NCBI GenBank assembly: GCA_000156295.1 | Contig: DS999227.1 | Span: forward strand, 96,361-160,360 | From: a marine gamma proteobacterium HTCC2148 | Lineage (GTDB): Bacteria > Pseudomonadota > Gammaproteobacteria > Pseudomonadales > Halieaceae | Length of the DNA: 64,000 bases | Reading direction: 5' to 3' | In this document: piece by piece, positions 9,891 through 21,923 of the stretch | Layout: every line of letters starts with the position of its first letter | Numbering within the stretch: position 1 is the first letter of the stretch | Made by a program: the position numbers and the translations under genes | The notes under the pieces: model-generated | Told to the model about the DNA's origin: nothing | The model's input: the letters and a program-made list of their open reading frames with translations, nothing else | Database searches by the model: none

Positions 9891-10628
9891 TTAACTTCGC
9901 TCACGGAGATATTCCGCCAGCAATTCATTCTCTTCGGCCGTCATTGACCGGCTCTGCAGCATATCCGGGCGACGCTCTTGCGTCCTGCCCAGTGCCTGCT
10001 TCAGGCGCCAGCGGCGAATCAACTCGTGATTTCCGCTGAGCAAAACATCGGGTACCCGTTTACCCAGGTACTCCTCGGGCCTTGTGTAGTGTGGACAATC
10101 CAACAATCCATCAGCATAGGAATCCTCTTGTGCAGAGTCCTCATGCCCCAAAACACCTGGCAACTGGCGTGTCACCGAATCGATGACTACCATGGCAGCC
10201 AACTCACCGCCACTTAGTACATAATCGCCGATGGATAGTTCCTCATCGACTTCGGCTTCTATAAGACGTTCATCAACGCCCTCATAGCGGCCTGCGACCA
10301 ATATCAGCGCTCGCTCTCGCGAAAGTGCCACAGCCTTACTGTGATCGAGTCGCTGACCCTGAGGTGACAGGTAAATTACTTTTGCCTCTTCCCCTGTCGC
10401 CGCCTTTGCTGCAGCTATTGCTTGCTGCAAAGGGTTTATTTTCATCAACATACCCGGGCCGCCACCATAGGGCCTGTCATCCACCGTACGATGCTTGTCG
10501 GTGGTGTAATCCCGCGGATTGCTGTGGCTGATCTGAACCAGACCCTGTTTCACCGCCCTGCCAGTAACACCAAACTCACTGACAGCCTCAAACATTTCCG
10601 GGAACAGGCTTACCAGTGCGATCTGCAT
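9891..10628 (-). CDS. trmD: tRNA (guanine-N1)-methyltransferase
   Basis: TrmD methylates G37 of tRNAs that read CNN codons, preventing frameshifts. The 245-residue protein has the SPOUT trefoil-knot region with [22 protein letters not shown] and [15 protein letters not shown], which bind S-adenosylmethionine, and a C-terminal tRNA-binding helical domain with RRPDM. It sits 53 bases upstream of rplS and 26 bases downstream of rimM. Confidence 0.98.
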   Translation of the reverse strand: MQIALVSLFPEMFEAVSEFGVTGRAVKQGLVQISHSNPRDYTTDKHRTVDDRPYGGGPGMLMKINPLQQAIAAAKAATGEEAKVIYLSPQGQRLDHSKAVALSRERALILVAGRYEGVDERLIEAEVDEELSIGDYVLSGGELAAMVVIDSVTRQLPGVLGHEDSAQEDSYADGLLDCPHYTRPEEYLGKRVPDVLLSGNHELIRRWRLKQALGRTQERRPDMLQSRSMTAEENELLAEYLRERS

Positions 10629-10654
10629 CCTGCCTCCCGGTTATTTCTGCCGAC

Positions 10655-11209
10655 CTATTCTTCGTGAATAAACCAGTCTATATCTATCACTGCCTCTTCC
10701 AGGTCTACCCTGCTGACTGTATCGCCGGGCAGATAGGGAATGAGCCGCTCCTTATCATCAATACTGTCGCCAGTGGCCTTTAAGACCAACACATCATTGG
10801 CACCAGTTTCGATCAGGTAATCCACGGTGCCCAGCAACACTCTGTCATCACCGGAATCTGGCTCTCGACCCCAAGCCTGCAGACCCTGCAGTTGGCGCCA
10901 ATAAAACTCACCCTCTTCCAGCGGTGGAAGACTATCGGCTTCCACCACGATTTGCAGTCCCTTATAGGATTCTGCCAGGTCGCGGTCATCAACTCCCGCA
11001 ATATGGGCAACCATGCCCTTACCCTGTGGCTTCCAATGATCGAACTCCACCGCTACCAGTGCACCTCGACGCTGAAGCATCCACTTACCGAAGCGGAAGA
11101 GATTCTCCGCAGGATCAGTGAACGAATGTATTTTTACCCAGCCCTTTATGCCATAACAGCCCGTAATCTTACCGGCGGTCAGGGGGTTGGATCCGGACTC
11201 ATTCATCAA
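10655..11209 (-). CDS. rimM: Ribosome maturation factor RimM
   Basis: RimM binds S19 and helps mature the head of the 30S subunit. The 184-residue protein starts its RimM N-domain with AGKITGCYGIKGWVKIHSFTD and has the PRC-barrel-like C-domain with EFYWRQLQGLQ and the ERLIPYLPGDTVSRVDLEE ending. It lies between rpsP (17-base gap) and trmD in the standard operon order. Confidence 0.97.
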   Translation of the reverse strand: MMNESGSNPLTAGKITGCYGIKGWVKIHSFTDPAENLFRFGKWMLQRRGALVAVEFDHWKPQGKGMVAHIAGVDDRDLAESYKGLQIVVEADSLPPLEEGEFYWRQLQGLQAWGREPDSGDDRVLLGTVDYLIETGANDVLVLKATGDSIDDKERLIPYLPGDTVSRVDLEEAVIDIDWFIHEE

Positions 11210-11226
11210 AGACCGGTCGCCCGGCC

Positions 11227-11478
11227 TTAAGCCGCGGCTACTGCTGCGTCCTTGACCAGTTTGGCGACACGCTCAGACAGCTGGGCACCTTGGCCCTGCC
11301 AGTACTCGATGCGGTCGGCGTCGACGCGCAGACGCTCTTCCTGGCCACGGGCAACCGGGTTAAAAAAGCCCACGCGCTCGATGAAACGACCGTTACGCGC
11401 ATTGCGGTGGTCAGTTACGGTCAGGTGGTAAAAGGGGCGCTTCTTGGAGCCACCACGTGCAAGACGAATTGTTACCAT
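11227..11478 (-). CDS. rpsP: 30S ribosomal protein S16
   Basis: A small-subunit protein of 83 residues with the family signature [21 protein letters not shown] and the [14 protein letters not shown] segment. It is the first gene of the rpsP-rimM-trmD-rplS operon. The 280 bases upstream, before ffh, hold only a short hairpin near 11,631-11,645 and presumably the operon promoter, which I could not pin down. Confidence 0.98.
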   Translation of the reverse strand: MVTIRLARGGSKKRPFYHLTVTDHRNARNGRFIERVGFFNPVARGQEERLRVDADRIEYWQGQGAQLSERVAKLVKDAAVAAA

Positions 11479-11758
11479 TTGCTTAAAATTCCTGAAAAAT
11501 TAGAGGCATCTGAGTCGATTTGCTTCAGCTACCCACGACAAAAACCGACACACCGGCCGGAAAGGTGGCGTATCATACGGAAATCAGCTGTGGAATAAAA
11601 CCCCAAAAGCGGGATTTATTTAGGTAATTCCGCAGCTTAGCTGCGAAACCAGTTACCTTTACCAGACCTCCTTTGGGGAGCGCGGTAGCTTCTGTTCAGG
11701 CCCCATTAGCACAAAGGGAGCCAGTCTTGCGATCCGGACTCCAGAAGTCTTAAACAAT

Positions 11759-13165
11759 CTATCTGAAGGGCGGCATCCCGCCCGGAGGCATGCCACCTGG
11801 ACCACCCATACCGCCGCCGCCGGGTGGCATCATTCCACCAAGGCCGCGCATCATTTTCTGCATACCCCCGCCTTTCATCTTCTTCATCATTTTCTGCATC
11901 TGCTTATGCTGCTTTAACAGGCGGTTGAGGTCTTGCACCTGAGTTCCAGAACCTTTGGTGATACGACGTTTGCGAGACCCCTGAATCGTCTCCGGACGAC
12001 GCCGTTCGTTGGGGGTCATAGAGTTGATCATCGCCTCCATACGGGCAAACATTTTCACATCCAGGTTTTGCTGAGCCATTTGTGCCATGTTTCCCATGCC
12101 CGGCATCTTATCCAACATGCCGGTAATACCACCCATATTGTTCATCTGCTGCAGCTGGTCACGAAAGTCCTCGAGGTCGAAGCGCTGACCCTTTTTGACC
12201 TTGCGGGCCAATTTAGCAGCTTTTTCCTTGTCGACCTTCTGCTCTGCCTCTTCGATCAGGGACAGTACATCGCCCATGCCAAGAATGCGTGACGCCAGGC
12301 GATCCGGGTGGAACGGATCCAGGGCTGCGATTTTTTCGCCAACACCCAGGAATTTAATAGGCTTACCCGTGATCGAGCGCACCGACAGGGCCGCACCACC
12401 GCGCGTATCAGCATCAACCTTGGTGAGAATGACACCGGTCAAAGGCAACGTTTCTCCAAAAGCTTTGGCGGTGTTGGCTGCATCCTGGCCTGTCATGGCA
12501 TCGACCACAAACAGGGTCTCGATGGGATTCACTGATGCATGAAGCTGCGCGATCTCAGCCATCATATCCTCGTCTACCGCGAGACGACCCGCGGTGTCCA
12601 CGATGAGTACATCAGAAAATGACTTCTTGGCATGGCTAAGTGCCGCAGTGGCAATGTCGACCGGTTTTTCCGAGGACTCGGAAGGGAAAAAATCGACACC
12701 CACCTCAGCTGCAAGGGTTTCCAGCTGCTTGATTGCGGCAGGACGGTAGACATCAGCCGACACTACCGTCACCTTCTTTTTATCGCGCTCTTTCAGCAAT
12801 TTGGCCAATTTGGCTACAGAGGTTGTTTTGCCTGCCCCTTGCAGACCAGCCATAAGAATCACCGCCGGGGGCTGGGTTGCAAGATTGAGCCCTTCGTTGG
12901 CGGAACCCATAACGGACTCGAGCTCGGACTGGACTATTTTCAGAAAAACTTGTCCCGGGCTGAGGCTTTTCATCACCTCCTGGCCAACAGCCCGCTGTTT
13001 CACGGACTCCACGAACTGTTTCACCACCGGTAAAGCCACGTCGGCCTCCAGCAGCGCCATACGCACTTCACGCAAGGTTTCCTGGATATTATCTTCGGTG
13101 AGGGTTGCCTTACCGGAAATCGAACGCAGACTGTTTGACAGGCGATCGCTGAGACTTTGAAACAT
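11759..13165 (-). CDS. ffh: Signal recognition particle protein Ffh
   Basis: Ffh binds 4.5S RNA and signal peptides and targets ribosomes to the membrane. In 468 residues it has the helical N domain, the SRP GTPase G domain with GLQGAGKTTSVAKLA (P loop), DTAGRLAVDEDMM and TKVDADTRGG, and the M domain, rich in Met and ending in a Gly/Met/Pro tail. The tail is longer and more glycine-rich than in E. coli. It is divergent from ypjD with a 107-base gap, as in many gammaproteobacteria. Confidence 0.98.
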   Translation of the reverse strand: MFQSLSDRLSNSLRSISGKATLTEDNIQETLREVRMALLEADVALPVVKQFVESVKQRAVGQEVMKSLSPGQVFLKIVQSELESVMGSANEGLNLATQPPAVILMAGLQGAGKTTSVAKLAKLLKERDKKKVTVVSADVYRPAAIKQLETLAAEVGVDFFPSESSEKPVDIATAALSHAKKSFSDVLIVDTAGRLAVDEDMMAEIAQLHASVNPIETLFVVDAMTGQDAANTAKAFGETLPLTGVILTKVDADTRGGAALSVRSITGKPIKFLGVGEKIAALDPFHPDRLASRILGMGDVLSLIEEAEQKVDKEKAAKLARKVKKGQRFDLEDFRDQLQQMNNMGGITGMLDKMPGMGNMAQMAQQNLDVKMFARMEAMINSMTPNERRRPETIQGSRKRRITKGSGTQVQDLNRLLKQHKQMQKMMKKMKGGGMQKMMRGLGGMMPPGGGGMGGPGGMPPGGMPPFR

Positions 13166-13272
13166 CTAAATACTCTCGAACTTCATAATGGAGAGCAGCC
13201 GCTATTGATTCTGCTGGGCCACCCCTGTACAAAGGACGAAGTATACGCCACCTCGGTCCAACCCCCAAACTG

Positions 13273-14076
13273 ATGTCTGCCAGCCTCCTAGCACCTATTG
13301 CTGCATTACTTTATCTGACCGCGACAGGTCTGCACCTCATGCACATTTTTCAGCAACGCCAGGGGTTAAGCCGCGCGGTTGCCGTCATGGGCAGCATTGC
13401 GATGGTCTGCCATAGCATTGTGGCCGTGCAGGGTGTCAGTGTTACCGGCGGCCTAAGCCTCGGGTTTTACAAGATTTCCGCCTTGATGTTTCTGGCTGTT
13501 AACCTGGTGTGTGTCTTGCTGATGCTTCGACGCCCACTGCAAAACCTGCTTGTCGTTCTTTTTCCGCTCTCGGCAATGTCGGTGCTTGTGTCGACTTTCG
13601 CACCCGAGACAGCATCAATTACCACTCAATTACCCGGTGGACTGCTGTTGCATATTGGCTGCTCTATTCTGGCCTATGCAGTACTTACCCTGGCTGCAGC
13701 CCAGTCAGCATTGGTTGCCGCCCAGGACTATCAGCTACGCCACCGACATACTCACGGTATTGTCCAAATACTACCGCCCCTGCAGCTCATGGAAACCATG
13801 CTGTTTGAACTGCTCTTGGTGGGCGTGGTCCTGCTCACAATTTCCATCATAAGTGGTTTTATATTCCTCGATGACATTTTTGCCCAGCATCTGGTGCACA
13901 AGACTGCGCTAACTATGCTCGCCTGGGTTCTGTTCTCCGTGCTGCTATGGGGCCACCACAAGCTGGGGTGGCGCAGTCAAACAGCCGTGCGTCTTACGCT
14001 CGCCGGTTTCGCCGCACTGATGCTGGCTTTCTTTGGCTCCAAACTGGTCCTCGAACTGATATTACAGCGCGGCTAA
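13273..14076 (+). CDS. ypjD: Cytochrome c assembly-type membrane protein (YpjD/CcsA family)
   Basis: An integral inner-membrane protein of 267 residues with about eight hydrophobic helices, the first starting at residue 3. The histidines in LLLHIGCSILAYAVLTLAAAQSAL and in the C-terminal helices are in the places where CcsA-type proteins bind haem. Family knowledge places YpjD next to ffh in gammaproteobacteria, and it is divergent from ffh here. Its exact role in cytochrome c or haem handling is not established. It is followed 81 bases later by a CorC-like gene on the same strand. Confidence 0.85.
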   Translation: MSASLLAPIAALLYLTATGLHLMHIFQQRQGLSRAVAVMGSIAMVCHSIVAVQGVSVTGGLSLGFYKISALMFLAVNLVCVLLMLRRPLQNLLVVLFPLSAMSVLVSTFAPETASITTQLPGGLLLHIGCSILAYAVLTLAAAQSALVAAQDYQLRHRHTHGIVQILPPLQLMETMLFELLLVGVVLLTISIISGFIFLDDIFAQHLVHKTALTMLAWVLFSVLLWGHHKLGWRSQTAVRLTLAGFAALMLAFFGSKLVLELILQRG

Positions 14077-14157
14077 TCGTGCCCGCTGGGGGCTTGCTCC
14101 TACCGATCTTTTTCTTCAAGATACCGACTCAGACATTATTATAGGTTTATACCCACC

Positions 14158-15429
14158 TTGAACGAAGCACCGCTGGGTCTACTCTTCTCGGTTTTGGCTG
14201 CACTTGTTCTTCTCTCCGGTTTTTTCTCAAGCTCAGAAACCGGCATGATGTCCCTCAATCGCTATCGATTGAAGCACCTGCAGAACAATAAGCACCGAGG
14301 CGCTACTCGCGCCGGCAAATTACTGAAACGCCCAGACCGGCTTATCGGCTTGATTCTGATCGGCAACAATTTGGTCAATATTTTTGCCTCGGCCATCGCC
14401 ACGGTCATCGCCATACGACTGTGGGGCGACGCGGGAATTTTCATTGCCACTTTCGCTCTAACCCTGGTCATCCTGATCTTTGCTGAGATAACGCCGAAAA
14501 CTATTGCAGCCCTTCACCCTGAAAAAATAGCGTTCCCCGCCAGCCTGATATTGCTACCGCTATTGAAAATACTCTACCCACTGGTCGCTGCAGTAAACTG
14601 GATAACCAACGGCTTACTGCGCACGTTTGGCATGGACCCTGCGAAACAAAATGACGAACACGTTTCATCGGATGAATTGCGTACTATCGTCACCGACGCA
14701 GGCAAGCTGATTCCCGCACGCCACCGCGGCATGCTGCTCAACATTCTCGACCTTGAAGAAGTCAGCGTCGACGATATTATGGTTCCGCGTAACGATGTTT
14801 TTGGTATAGACCTCGATGACAGCGACGATGAGATCCTGCGCTATATTCAAACCAGCTCTCACACCCGTTTGCCCGTATGGAAAGAAGACATCAACAATAT
14901 TGTAGGCATGCTGCACATGCGCAATATGAGCCGGGTAATCGATAGCCAGGGACTAGATCGAAATGCGCTGGAACGGGAAATGGAAAAACCCTACTTCATA
15001 CCGGAAGGCACCCCCCTGCATACCCAGCTCCTGAATTTTCAGCAGAAAAAGAGCCGACTTGCCGTCGTTGTAGACGAATACGGAGAGGTGATGGGGCTGG
15101 TCGCACTGGAGGATATTCTTGAAGAGATCGTTGGCGAGTTCACCTCTAATATGGCAGGCACCGAGGACAATATTTTTCCCCAGCGAGATGGTAGTTTTAT
15201 TATTGCAGGCACTGCCAATATTCGAGAAATCAACAAATCCCTGGACTGGCATCTGCCCACCGACGGCCCCAAGACAATCAGTGGCCTGATCCTCGAATAC
15301 CTGGAAGGCTTTCCTGACGCCAATGCCGGCCTGTCTATAGACACTTACCGACTGGAAATTCTCGAACTTGAAGGTAATGTTGTGCAGGCCGTAAAGGCAA
15401 ATGTGGTCGCTGCTGAACCGACAAATTAA
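14158..15429 (+). CDS. CNNM/CorC-type transporter with DUF21, CBS and CorC domains
   Basis: A 423-residue membrane protein of the HlyC/CorC (CNNM, YfjD-like) family, thought to take part in magnesium or cobalt transport. An N-terminal DUF21 domain with about four membrane helices covers residues 1-190 and includes SGFFSSSETGMMSLNRYRLKHL. Two CBS domains follow at about 200-330 (VSVDDIMVPRNDV; RLAVVVDEYGEVMGLVALEDILEEIVGE), then a CorC/HlyC domain to the end. The start used is TTG at 14158 and has no obvious ribosome-binding site, so the start is less certain than the family. It is probably co-transcribed with ypjD. Confidence 0.9.
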   Translation: MNEAPLGLLFSVLAALVLLSGFFSSSETGMMSLNRYRLKHLQNNKHRGATRAGKLLKRPDRLIGLILIGNNLVNIFASAIATVIAIRLWGDAGIFIATFALTLVILIFAEITPKTIAALHPEKIAFPASLILLPLLKILYPLVAAVNWITNGLLRTFGMDPAKQNDEHVSSDELRTIVTDAGKLIPARHRGMLLNILDLEEVSVDDIMVPRNDVFGIDLDDSDDEILRYIQTSSHTRLPVWKEDINNIVGMLHMRNMSRVIDSQGLDRNALEREMEKPYFIPEGTPLHTQLLNFQQKKSRLAVVVDEYGEVMGLVALEDILEEIVGEFTSNMAGTEDNIFPQRDGSFIIAGTANIREINKSLDWHLPTDGPKTISGLILEYLEGFPDANAGLSIDTYRLEILELEGNVVQAVKANVVAAEPTN

Positions 15430-15439
15430 GCGCTTCTAT

Positions 15440-15631
15440 TTACAGCAGCTTTACCGGGAATGAGTCTTTGCGGCGCGCGATTGCCCGCTCCAGAATATCT
15501 TGCTTGCCTTTGGGGCTCTCCATAAACCATTCGGTGATTTCCCCGGCGCTACGAAAGCAACCCTGGCAAATATCATTATCGTCCAGAACACAAATTGAAA
15601 TGCAAGGTGACTGCGGGCCAATATCGTTCAT
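15440..15631 (-). CDS. DUF1289 small cysteine-rich protein
   Basis: A 63-residue DUF1289-family protein. Four cysteines in the pattern [11 protein letters not shown] and ICQGCFR probably bind zinc or an iron-sulfur cluster, and the GEITEW segment after them is the family hallmark. The function is unknown. Its ATG overlaps the TGA of the carbonic-anhydrase-like gene, so the two are translated together. Confidence 0.85.
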   Translation of the reverse strand: MNDIGPQSPCISICVLDDNDICQGCFRSAGEITEWFMESPKGKQDILERAIARRKDSFPVKLL

Positions 15632-16152
15632 GTCTGCTCAACCAAGTCCTGAACAAAGCGCTTGGCATTGCCTACGTAATGATCGGCATTACGCTGCAGC
15701 TGCAATTGCGCCTCATCACTCAACTGCCTGACAATTTTTGCCGGTGAGCCTAGCACCATCGAGCCATCAGGAATTTCAGAGCCTTCAGTAACCAGCGCAT
15801 TGGCGCCTATCAAACAGCCTTTGCCCACACGTGCACCGTTGAGCACGACCGCATTGATGCCGACCAACGAACCATCGCCAATCGTACAGCCATGCAGCAT
15901 GGCGCTATGGCCCACTGTTACATTTTCGCCAACGATCATTGGGTAACCTGGGTCAGCGTGCATAACAGTGCCATCCTGGATGTTACTTCCTGCACCAACC
16001 TCAATACGATCCGCATCACCACGCAGTACGCAGCTAAACCAGACGCTGACATTGTCATGCAAAGTGACATCACCAATCACTGCCGCATTGGGCGCTATAA
16101 AATGGCCTTGGCCTAACAGCTTTACCTGTTTATCCCCCAGGGAGTACTTCAT
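15628..16152 (-). CDS. Gamma-carbonic anhydrase-like hexapeptide protein
   Basis: A left-handed beta-helix protein of about 174 residues in the YrdA/PaaY group. Three histidines (VMHAD and GHSAMLHGC) match the zinc ligands of gamma-carbonic anhydrases. The frame opens at 16167, but I choose the ATG at 16152, which gives [10 protein letters not shown] and forms an ATGA overlap with the upstream Nudix gene. Some family members lack measurable carbonic anhydrase activity, so the reaction is not certain. It is the middle gene of a Nudix, carbonic anhydrase-like, DUF1289 set. Confidence 0.88.
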   Translation of the reverse strand: MKYSLGDKQVKLLGQGHFIAPNAAVIGDVTLHDNVSVWFSCVLRGDADRIEVGAGSNIQDGTVMHADPGYPMIVGENVTVGHSAMLHGCTIGDGSLVGINAVVLNGARVGKGCLIGANALVTEGSEIPDGSMVLGSPAKIVRQLSDEAQLQLQRNADHYVGNAKRFVQDLVEQT

Positions 16153-16754
16153 GGTCTGGCATTCCAATCACGTTGTAAATCAAGGCCCGCATCGTAGGCA
16201 ATATTTGCCATCATAGCCAGCACGGCTGCTGTTACACCCCAGATATTGTCGTCATTCATTTGATAGTGCGGCACCATTCTCTCAGCGCCATTTACCTGCA
16301 TTCGCTCCAGTCGAAACAAATCAACATCAGCAAAGCAGCTCAAAGGCTGGGTAAACAACGAGTCAAATTCACCGTAGTCAATTTTCAGCTCCAATTGAGC
16401 AGGTACACGAGCGATACAGGGGTGAACTTCAAACCCTGTTCTTGTTACCAGCGGAGATAATTCTCCGAGCGCATGTACCAGCTCTTCTCGAACCCCAACC
16501 TCCTCCCAGGCCTCGCGTCTTGCAGTTACCCAAGGGGTAAGGTCTTCAGGCTCGCGCTTACCGCCGGGAAAAGCGATTTCACCCGGGTGATTTTTCAGGT
16601 GCTTTGCCCGTCTACCCAGAAGCACTCTGGGCTCAGCCTCGTCTGACAGCATCACCAGCACTGCCGCCTGCGGCAGGTCGCTGTGGTCCCAGACTAAGCC
16701 ATTCAGCACCAGCGAATTTTCCAGTGTTTGCAGAATGGGGGATAGCAAGCCCAT
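16149..16754 (-). CDS. CoA-pyrophosphatase-type Nudix hydrolase
   Basis: A 201-residue Nudix hydrolase. The Nudix box starts at [12 protein letters not shown] and continues to [12 protein letters not shown], and the upstream [21 protein letters not shown] is typical of the NudL/YeaB CoA diphosphatase subgroup. These enzymes cleave CoA or acyl-CoA to 4'-phosphopantetheine derivatives. It sits 36 bases downstream of tgt on the same strand and overlaps the next gene by 4 bases. Confidence 0.88.
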   Translation of the reverse strand: MGLLSPILQTLENSLVLNGLVWDHSDLPQAAVLVMLSDEAEPRVLLGRRAKHLKNHPGEIAFPGGKREPEDLTPWVTARREAWEEVGVREELVHALGELSPLVTRTGFEVHPCIARVPAQLELKIDYGEFDSLFTQPLSCFADVDLFRLERMQVNGAERMVPHYQMNDDNIWGVTAAVLAMMANIAYDAGLDLQRDWNARP

Positions 16755-16790
16755 CAGGCCAGCGCCTCTGTCCGGAAAGTAATGCCAGAC

Positions 16791-18967
<2,177 letters not shown>

Positions 18968-19022
18968 CGATTAATACCGTAAACCAGCAGTTCCGCACTC
19001 ACTGACATCCATTCATGGACAC

Positions 19023-19048
19023 AGAAGCCGGCACAGGGGCCGGCTTCT
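19023..19048 (-). terminator. Terminator-like 10-bp hairpin
   Basis: AGAAGCCGGC pairs perfectly with GCCGGCTTCT around a 6-base loop, 23 bases past the stop of the 93-residue gene. It lacks a long T run, so its strength as an intrinsic terminator is uncertain. Confidence 0.65.
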
Positions 19049-19071
19049 CAGGGTGCAACCTGCTAAAGAGA

Positions 19072-19353
19072 CTACTCTTCCTCAGGAGCCTCTTCTTCGG
19101 CAGCCTCGGATTCTTCTTTTGCAGCTTCAGGTTCTTCTGCAGCAGCTTCAGCTTCTTCAGCGGTCTCTTCCTCAACCGGCGCTTCTTCGGGTGCAGCAGC
19201 CGCTGCTACCTTTATCAGGTCTTCCGCCAGTAAAATTTTGACTTTTTCTTCGCCATTAACAGCGTTCTTGTTGGCATCCTTTACCGCATAGCGGTCATCG
19301 CTGCGCTTGAAGATGCTGTAATCTGCAGTTTTCTTAACCAGTTTCATGGCCAT
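19072..19353 (-). CDS. Small protein with basic N-domain and Ala/Glu-rich tail
   Basis: A 93-residue protein. Residues 1-50 form a compact, mostly charged domain (ADYSIFKRSDDRYAVKDANK) and residues 51-93 are almost only Ala, Glu, Pro and Val, strongly acidic. No signal peptide or membrane helix is visible. A good AGGAGA-like ribosome site precedes the ATG. I recall similar conserved hypothetical proteins in gammaproteobacteria but no function. The acidic tail suggests a disordered or binding region. Confidence 0.75.
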   Translation of the reverse strand: MAMKLVKKTADYSIFKRSDDRYAVKDANKNAVNGEEKVKILLAEDLIKVAAAAAPEEAPVEEETAEEAEAAAEEPEAAKEESEAAEEEAPEEE

Positions 19354-19477
19354 GTTCTTTTCTCCTCAAAGGTACTCAGATCATCCGCACTTTCAGCGGC
19401 CTGGGTATAAATTAGCTGCTCTCGACGGAGCTGGCGCGGAGTTTACAACCAAATAGGGGCGGGGTTAAGGAAAAATA

Positions 19478-19505
19478 TTGCAGTTTAGAGGCCGATTGCT
19501 ATAAT
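19478..19505 (+). promoter_or_regulatory. Sigma-70 promoter of tRNA-Leu
   Basis: TTGCAG and TATAAT are separated by 16 bases, with a TGC before the -10 box and a GC-rich stretch (CCCGCGC) just downstream. Such a discriminator is typical of stringently controlled stable-RNA promoters. The predicted start gives a leader of about 105 bases before the tRNA. Confidence 0.7.
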
Positions 19506-19618
19506 CCCGCGCTCTCCAAACAGACGTCCAGGCGCTCTTTGCCGATTCAGCCTTTCTGAGCTGAGACACAGAGCAGTGGAGAATGAGATGCTGCGACGTC
19601 ATAGGTTAAGAGTAAAAT

Positions 19619-19703
19619 GCCGGTGTGGTGGAATTGGTAGACACGCTAGATTCAAAATCTGGTTCCTTCGGGAGTAACGGTTCAAGTCCGTTCACCGGTA
19701 CCA
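19619..19703 (+). tRNA. tRNA-Leu (anticodon CAA)
   Basis: An 85-base tRNA with the encoded CCA. The acceptor stem pairs GCCGGTG with CACCGGT, the D loop contains GGTAGACAC, the anticodon loop is TTCAAAA giving CAA, a long variable arm (GGTTCCTTCGGGAGT) marks a class II tRNA, and the T arm contains GGTTCAAGTCC. Confidence 0.95.
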
Positions 19704-20001
19704 CTCTCAACCTAAAGTAATTGCACATTGCAAGCCACGTGCTGATCGCGTGCATCCTTTGTGTCACTCAATAGTGAATGTGTGAGCATCCCCTAAGCGC
19801 ATGCAGGAGACAGGGTGAGGTAAGCCTGTCGCTCACGGCTTTAACAGGCAGTTTGATAACCATCAGACTGACTAATGAGCTGATTAAAGCGCCTCTTTAT
19901 CCGATCGAACAAATCTCTACTTTTCGCTCGTTTTATCTGGAAATGCAGCCCGCGCGCACCTAAATTCGATGACTGAAATCATCTGAAAACAGGACCAACG
20001 G

Positions 20002-21252
20002 GTGAAAAATTTTGACCTCACCTTCAAAGGAGATATTCTCCCTAACTACGACCCTGCTCGCGTTCGCGAGGGCCTGGCTGAGTTGTTTCAAGTTCGCGAC
20101 CCCCTCGTTATCGACGAGTTGTTCTCCGGGGATACCTTCGTATTACTTAGCAATCTGGGACGCAAGTCGGCAGCGGACTATTTCAGAAAGATTACTGATA
20201 TCGGTGGAGTAGCACAATTGGTGCCGACTGAGTCTTCGGCTATCCCCACAGACGCACCCAAACAGCAGGTAATGACCCGGGTACAGAAGGAGAATACGGG
20301 CGTGTTTTTTGCCTCCAGCCCTCACCGTGCCAGAAGGGGCGAAATTATCAGCGACCCTGCAGTCGACACTCTGCTTGAGCCTGAAGAGACCTCAGCGACT
20401 ATTTTAGAACCAGCCGTGCCGCCTGCCAATGAAATCCTGGCAAAACTGCAAGACCTGAAACTGAACGCGAAAACCCGTCACAAGAGCAAGCTGAAGCAGT
20501 TGAGCCAGATGCAAAAAGAGGTGAAAGACGAAAATGTATCAGCCCTGAAGAACGTCGAGGTAGAGAGGGAGGCAGCCTTGCTCGCCGCGAAGGAAGAATT
20601 TGCTCGCTTGCAGCAGCTGGAAGCCGAGAGCAAAGAACAACTCGACAAAAGCCTTTCCATTCTTTCTGCAGAGGAGGCCGAAAAAAAACACAAACTGCAA
20701 CGCCAAATCAAGCAAGTGAATGAGCAGACTGCAACTGCACAAAAGAAAGACGAAGGAACCGCTACACAACTTGAAATTGACCGCTCGGCTTGTCAAAAGT
20801 TGGCCGAGAAAACTATTGAAAGCTTGAGAGCGAAAATTGCTGCATCAGAAGAACAGGTAAAGCGGGACCTTTTAGCAATAGACCTTTTGCAGCAGGAAGC
20901 GGGAGCCGTGTTGCAGCAAGAGCAAGCACGACTGGCAATGAAAGCAGAGTCGTTACAGGAAGCCTATCAGCAAGCCATCAACAGCCTGCGAATACAACGG
21001 CAGGAACACGAGCAGCAGCAAATAACTGAAGTGAATGAAATTCGCCATCTCCGTCAACTGGCGGATCGCGCGCACGAAGACAGGCTTGCCGAACTCTGGA
21101 AACGGGAACAACAGTTCAACAACAACGTTCAGGAACGCCTCAACGAGCTGGAAAAAACACGAGCGAGACATGAGCAATCGCTGGATGCTCGACTGCTCAG
21201 GTTCAAGGAGGAAGAAGAAAAGATTAAACGAGGCGAGGTTTCTTTTACTTGA
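20002..21252 (+). CDS. Coiled-coil protein with small N-terminal alpha/beta domain
   Basis: A 416-residue protein starting at GTG. Residues 1-75 (FDLTFKGDILPNYDPARVREGLAELFQV and LFSGDTFVLLSNLG) resemble a small domain I know from the N terminus of several uncharacterised gammaproteobacterial proteins. Residues 130-410 are a long charged coiled coil rich in Gln, Glu and Lys. There is no signal peptide or membrane helix. The domain pairing suggests a structural or scaffold role, but I cannot name a function. It is isolated between tRNA-Leu and the TetR gene. Confidence 0.75.
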   Translation: MKNFDLTFKGDILPNYDPARVREGLAELFQVRDPLVIDELFSGDTFVLLSNLGRKSAADYFRKITDIGGVAQLVPTESSAIPTDAPKQQVMTRVQKENTGVFFASSPHRARRGEIISDPAVDTLLEPEETSATILEPAVPPANEILAKLQDLKLNAKTRHKSKLKQLSQMQKEVKDENVSALKNVEVEREAALLAAKEEFARLQQLEAESKEQLDKSLSILSAEEAEKKHKLQRQIKQVNEQTATAQKKDEGTATQLEIDRSACQKLAEKTIESLRAKIAASEEQVKRDLLAIDLLQQEAGAVLQQEQARLAMKAESLQEAYQQAINSLRIQRQEHEQQQITEVNEIRHLRQLADRAHEDRLAELWKREQQFNNNVQERLNELEKTRARHEQSLDARLLRFKEEEEKIKRGEVSFT

Positions 21253-21257
21253 CTTGA

Positions 21258-21283
21258 AATTCTGAACCGATCGGTTCAGAATT
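21258..21283. promoter_or_regulatory. Perfect 26-bp palindrome, likely TetR operator
   Basis: AATTCTGAACCGA is followed directly by its exact reverse complement. The centre ACCGATCGGT is the kind of core bound by TetR-family repressors. It lies 35 bases before the TetR start, where it would cover the promoter of the TetR-dehalogenase genes. Confidence 0.85.
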
Positions 21284-21317
21284 ATTGTCTTCCTAAACAG
21301 CCGAGCGATGATTTCTT

Positions 21318-21905
21318 ATGGCACGCCCCTCCTCTTTCAAGCGAGATGCAGCGGTCGATGCAGCGCTGAAGGTGTTTTGGCGCAGGGGCTATGCGGCCAC
21401 GTCCATGCCAGAATTACTCGGCGCCATGGGTGTGGCAAGAAGCAGCTTTTATGCATCATTCTCCAGCAAGCGCGAGCTATTCAAAGAGTGTCTTGAGTTA
21501 TTCGGCAAGCGCACGCTGGCTATTTTGGCGATGCCCGGGTCTTCCCGCGAGAACCTTGCCCCGATTCGGACATTCTTCTTACAAACTGTCAGCGAAGCAC
21601 CCGAGCAGCGAATTTCCCGGGGCTGCATGATGGTCAACAGCGTCTTGGAAATGGCGGACGTTGACCCCGAGTTACAGCTACTGGCACAAACCAAGTTGGA
21701 TGAAATACAGGACCGATTTCGGCAGCTGCTAACGAACGCACAATTGACTGGCGAAATGACCGACACCTACAGCCCTGCTGAACTGGCTGAAACCTTGATG
21801 ACGCTGAATCTGGGCATTCGCGTCCAATGTAGAAAGCAGGTTGACCGAGCTCGTCTACAACAATCGATAGATACCAGTCTCACTCTATTTGGCATCGCCG
21901 CCTAA
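21318..21905 (+). CDS. TetR-family transcriptional regulator
   Basis: A 195-residue regulator. The N-terminal helix-turn-helix is in AALKVFWRRGYAATSMPELLGAMGVARSSFYASFSSKRELF (residues 15-56), and the rest is a ligand-binding helical domain containing RGCMMVNSVLEM. The perfect palindrome upstream is the probable autoregulatory site. The dehalogenase gene starts 18 bases downstream on the same strand, so the regulator probably controls it and responds to its substrate or a related compound. Confidence 0.92.
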   Translation: MARPSSFKRDAAVDAALKVFWRRGYAATSMPELLGAMGVARSSFYASFSSKRELFKECLELFGKRTLAILAMPGSSRENLAPIRTFFLQTVSEAPEQRISRGCMMVNSVLEMADVDPELQLLAQTKLDEIQDRFRQLLTNAQLTGEMTDTYSPAELAETLMTLNLGIRVQCRKQVDRARLQQSIDTSLTLFGIAA

Positions 21906-21923
21906 CCCCATAAGGACCACTTA